From Allolobophora icterica (lineage: Eukaryota > Annelida > Clitellata > Crassiclitellata > Lumbricidae): a stretch of DNA of 64,000 nt. Position numbers and translations under genes: made by a program. Positions 60,631 to 64,000 of this stretch are shown piece by piece. Position 1 is the first letter of the stretch, and every line of letters starts with the position of its first letter. The notes under the pieces are model-generated. The model had not been told where the DNA came from. It searched no databases and worked only from the letters and a program-made list of their open reading frames with translations. The stretch covers positions 25,202,440-25,266,439 of the forward strand of contig OY744612.1 of assembly GCA_963556255.1 (NCBI GenBank), written 5' to 3'.

Positions 60631-62304
60631 CAGGGCTGTAGTGGTAAAATTAGAGGTGAGTAAGCGCTACAGGTTAGTTTTCCGAAACAAATTAGAGGTG
60701 AGTACACGCTACCGGTTAGTTTTCCGAAACAAATTAGAGGTGAGTACACGCTACCGAATAGTCCTCCGAAACACTGAGGGGAGGGGCTTGGGATGGGGTT
60801 TGTGGCCCCTGCTCAATCAAGAAAATCTTTCGAAATATGGAAACGATTTGGTGAACGTTTAAGCTATTGAAATGATGGAATTACTCAATTTATGATGCAT
60901 CACCTAAGCTAATATTTACCACGATGGGGACCAACTACTTAACTAGTAGTTTAAAGTACTTCCTAGCTACTTTCAAATTAAGTAGTTATGACTACTGTTT
61001 GACTACTGTAGATAACAAGTAGTTAACTCTTTTACTTGTTGGGCATAAGTGGAACTAAAACACCCCCAGCCTGGCTTCCTCCGTCAAAAATTTTAACTTG
61101 AACTGGGGCAGGTACATGGATGCAACCAGATGTTCCTTGTGGTATACGTTCAAAACCGCGAGCAGAAAACCGCGCCGTTTAAAACCGCGTCTAGTTCTTT
61201 ATAGCGCGCGGTCATAACCGCGCGAATCATAGCCATAGTAAATGTCAATAATAGGCTACTAAAAGAGAGCAACTACTTTGAAGATACGTGGATTGGAAGA
61301 CCATATTAGAACATTATGCCTGAACATTATGAACATTATGCATGATTGACTGTATCGGATTAACCACTTCGATTTCTTAACCTTTCATTCTCGCTGTAGA
61401 ACATTATCAACATTATGCAAAATGACTTTATCGTATGGAAAAATAAATACCGCGCGGTTATGACCGCGCGCTATAAAGAACACGCGGTTTTACACGGCGC
61501 GGTTTTCTGCGCGCGGTTTTGAACGCAAGCCTTCGTAGTCTCAGTAGTCTGACAGGATGCCTGTAGTCAAAGCTTTAACCAAAGGACTCAAAAGAGCTAC
61601 CAATTTGTCTGTTGATTGCCGAAGTTTTTATTTCAGGCCCATTATTGTCGGTATGAGATGACCCAAATATGTTGTCCTTTCACCCTGGATCAAATCCATG
61701 GCCTGTACAAGAGGGTTCATTAACTTGGCATATGAAGCTAGAAAGAGCATGTCAGCATCTTTCATCGGTTCTTGATTCAGTACAGCCTGGCAACGCTTTA
61801 CCTTTATCTTTTATCTCCCTGATCTTGATCTTTATATTATGTACTATCTTCTTTGGTCTGCCGCTCGCCAAAAAACAATGTAGATTGTTTAATTTTTTGA
61901 ATGGAGGCTGAGGCATAATAAATAAATTATTCTGACTGACAATTGCCTCAATAATCAAAACTTTTGAAATTCCGCGTCGTTGTCGTCGGCGTCGTCACGT
62001 AAATCAAACTGGAAATATTAAACGGCATGGGTGCGTTCCTTCTACAAACGTTACAATTTTTATTTTTTCTAAAGCTGTTTTGCAACTCGCTAGGTCAAGC
62101 AGACAGAAATAATTAAATTTGAACCTGATATTTTGTTTAATTTATAGTCTACGGTCTACAGTAAAAAATATGTCAAAGTACTTCTGGACGTGAGTACAGA
62201 GGTGAGTAGGCCTATACCGCAAAAAATATTTTGTGAGGTAGGCATACGGGCTCCAGAGGCGAGTACACGCTGTATACCCGCGTATACCCTCGACTACAGC
62301 TCTG
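60631..62304. mobile_element. hAT-like element, 1674 bp, nested, 8-bp TSD
   Basis: Left CAGGGCTGTAGTGGTAAAAT; right inverse ending 'cgactacagctctg'. It is flanked by ctaatctt on both sides (60623-60630, 62305-62312), exact. Subterminal repeats are 'agaggtgagta(t/c)acgcta' on the left and 'gcgagtacacgctgtatacc' on the right, the same as in the 209-bp element at 8486. It contains a 379-bp fold-back. No intact transposase frame is seen. Confidence 0.85.
61147..61525. mobile_element. Fold-back element with about 78-bp arms
   Basis: The left arm 61147-61225 and the right arm 61447-61525 are inverse with few mismatches ('cgttcaaaaccgcg.gcagaa', 'ttctttatagcgcgcggtca', 'taaccgcgcg'). The arms are very CpG-rich, unlike the A+T-rich loop. 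No clear target duplication. It lies inside the 1674-bp element. Confidence 0.7.
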
Positions 62305-62328
62305 CTAATCTTGATACTAATTCTGAAG

Positions 62329-62890
62329 CTAATGTCCAGGTTTTTCTTTGGTGTCCATGTAGTATAGCAAATTTATGCTTTCTTTGCTACAAGTTGTTTC
62401 ATAGTTCAACGGAGTAAACTTGGCAAACAGAGTATAGTAATCATTGTTCCTGCCCTCTTTAAGATTGTTGCAATAAATCTGCACTGGAACATTACCGAGG
62501 TAAGACAATGCTACAATTTCTAGAAACCCACCATATTCGTCCTTTCTCCTCATAGCCTCAATACGATGTTCGACTGACAAATAACTTTTACCAATATTTT
62601 TATCAAGCAAAAACGTCAAATCTTTTCCTACTGTCATAATATCGGCTGCATTTAATTCCAGGAACTCTACAACTTTCTGTCTCAATGTATCAGCAATTCT
62701 TATTTCCTTAATCTCTGCAGCTGATAAGCATAGCATGCCCTTGCGTTTTCTACTGGACTTTTGTAACGACAAATCTGTGCACACAGCGAAACACCTGAAA
62801 AGATATCGGTCATCACCAACACGTGTATACTGTGGAGCTTGCTGATTTGAGAAATGTACAATCCGCAACTTCGCTAGCATTTTGAAGTCC
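62329..62890 (-). CDS. OTU-like domain exon with altered catalytic motif
   Basis: 187 codons from a likely acceptor (cttgttgcag/GACTTC, 62891) to a TAG. OTU cysteine-protease fold features in order: VGDDRYLFRCFAV at about residues 27-39 (family consensus GDGNCLFRAL), then TLRQKVVEFLELN, a KSYLSVEHRIEAMRRKDEYG segment, GGFLEIVALSYLGNVPVQIY (family GG..E..ALS....P..IY), and a C-terminal ...KPGH that stops right where the catalytic His usually is. The nucleophile Cys position is Tyr. Such domains occur in several invertebrate transposons and retroelements; here it lies in the 3.8 kb hAT-like element. It could be a relic, an inactive binding domain, or an exon of a longer gene. Upstream exons were not found. 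Confidence 0.6.
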
Positions 62891-63763
62891 TGCAACAAGT
62901 TAATAAATTTTTAAGCGAAATATTAAGTTAACCTACGCAGTTTGCATTACGTGTAGGATACTGTAGGCCTAACATAACATCTATTTTACCGTGTAGGCCT
63001 ACAAACCGATAAATAGTTCAATCGATTATTTGGTGCGAATTTCTCATAACCAAGGAATTCCATAGACTATAAGTTTTTAACTCACAAATACCAACCAAGC
63101 ATTAGAGACACGCCAGTTCATTTAACCACTTATCAACTATTCAACTAAGTTTTTTATATTGTTTTTCTCAATTTTGAAAAGTTTATAATAGTCTATTTCT
63201 GTAAAAGCTCAAACAAATTTCTGACAAAAATTAAAGCAAATTTTACATTTTTTCGCAAAGAACAAATTTCACCTACTATCACCATCCGGTAATTTCCTTT
63301 GATGCACCATAAAACTGTTTGCCTCGTCTAATGATGGTATACGACTACGAGCAGAAGCATTTCGAAAATTTAATAGGGTTTGTCAAAATAGTTTTGGGGG
63401 TGGTCCGCTGCTTGTCATTATTTTGTGATATAAGACTTAATTTAGATTTCGAACCAACAAGGTCCAACAATACAGATCATACTTGAAGTCTTGAAGATTA
63501 ATTATTGAAAAAGAACCGCTGTAAATAATAACGTCACACTACGCTTTACAAGTTAGTAAGTTACCGTACCGGTACTTAGTCTACTAATTCACTAGATGGT
63601 GTTATACTGTTAGTTTACCTAATATTAAAACTAGTAGGGGCCTACCTAAGTTATTAATTATAATTTTATAATCTCTTATTTATTTGTATTTTTTTTATTT
63701 CTTAGCCGTTCGCGCTGTACGCACTTGCGTAGGCCTACGTGCGTACGCCTCGAGGCGCCCATG

Positions 63764-63970
63764 ATCTACTATTAACTTTAAACGATCTTCACCATTAGCT
63801 CTGACACCTACTATGATGGGCACAGTGCCGTTTCTCAAATACTTTTTGGCCTCATCTATGTACTGAAGGCACAATTTACAAGACACATGCAGACGCTTCT
63901 TTGAATCTTTAGTTGCGTCAAATATCTCTAGTTCGTTGTTGTTCTTTAATAAACTATTCAAGTCTAGCAT
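63764..63970 (-). pseudogene. Zinc-finger transposase-like pseudogene, upstream part
   Basis: Minus-strand frame from 63970: 'HVSCKLCLQYIDEAKKYLRN' followed by 'GTVPIIVGVRANGEDRLKLI' and VD. The CxxC is present, and its partner histidines lie across the insertion ('VDH...EAH' is restored if 59931-63763 and one target copy are removed). The ATG at 63970 comes from the adjacent repeat, so the original 5' end is lost. Confidence 0.55.
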
Positions 63971-64000
63971 AGGCGTAATTTGTGGGGGGTACGAGGGGTA
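63968..64000. repeat. Start of a GTACGAGGGG-type repeat, cut by window edge
   Basis: 'cataggcgtaatttgtgggg' matches the left end of the element at 58631 (cataggcgttatttgtggg). It interrupts the zinc-finger pseudogene on its upstream side. Confidence 0.6.

Larger units (their letters stand above)
59931..63763 (-). mobile_element. hAT-like element, 3.83 kb, carrying an OTU-like exon
   Basis: Ends CAGGGGCGCCTCCAGG (left) and CATGGGCGCCTCGAGG (right, read inward): 14 of 16 match. It is flanked by atctacta on both sides (59923-59930, 63764-63771), an exact 8-bp duplication. The left subterminal region has a hairpin built of 'tttttttggtgtacgc' and its inverse. It contains the OTU-like coding segment 62329-62890 and a nested 1674-bp element. 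No transposase was recognised in it. Confidence 0.7.

Overview
This is a eukaryotic, animal-type window. Two intron-rich, conserved animal genes are spread over most of it, and everything between and inside them is A+T-rich non-coding DNA packed with SINEs, LINE remnants, a Helitron, MITEs and microsatellites. The frequent hAT-like elements and the conserved gene structures suggest a marine invertebrate, possibly an invertebrate deuterostome. I cannot name the species, and no prokaryotic or plasmid features are present. Layout: (1) positions 298-12845, minus strand, a tubby/TULP-family gene in 11 visible coding exons; its last exon lies off the left edge. Its introns hold a 1.4 kb Helitron, SINEs, two short MITEs, a splice-donor-rich minisatellite and a 238 bp ACAG array. 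(2) About 12.8-29.3 kb: no protein-coding gene recognised. It holds a 155 bp tandem repeat, decayed LINE fragments, a fold-back, MITEs and an X-box-like palindrome. (3) 29324-43594, plus strand, a complete 19-exon WDR75 (UTP17) gene of 776 codons; its introns contain LINE, SINE and MITE insertions. (4) 43.6-51.5 kb: two MITEs with 3-bp TTA-like flanks, a dispersed repeat, two CA arrays around a duplicated unit, a long polypurine tract, and a 5'-truncated LINE with a 547-codon intact reverse-transcriptase frame. (5) 51.8-64 kb: a dense cluster of hAT-like elements, most with perfect 8-bp target-site duplications. Some keep decayed transposase C-termini. It ends in a four-level nest: a zinc-finger transposase-like pseudogene split by a 3.8 kb element that carries an OTU-like coding exon, which is itself invaded by a 1.67 kb element containing a 379 bp fold-back. 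How the genes relate: the TULP gene (ciliary trafficking, phosphoinositide-binding tubby domain) and WDR75 (nucleolar small-subunit processome) are divergently oriented about 16.5 kb apart. Nothing in the sequence shows that they act together. The novelty here is in the mobile DNA: hairpin arrays, very small TTAA-flanked MITEs, families seen at several sizes, and insertions whose boundaries can be read base by base. Exon boundaries were derived by hand from GT/AG sites, reading-phase continuity and remembered family sequence; no alignment or database search was run.
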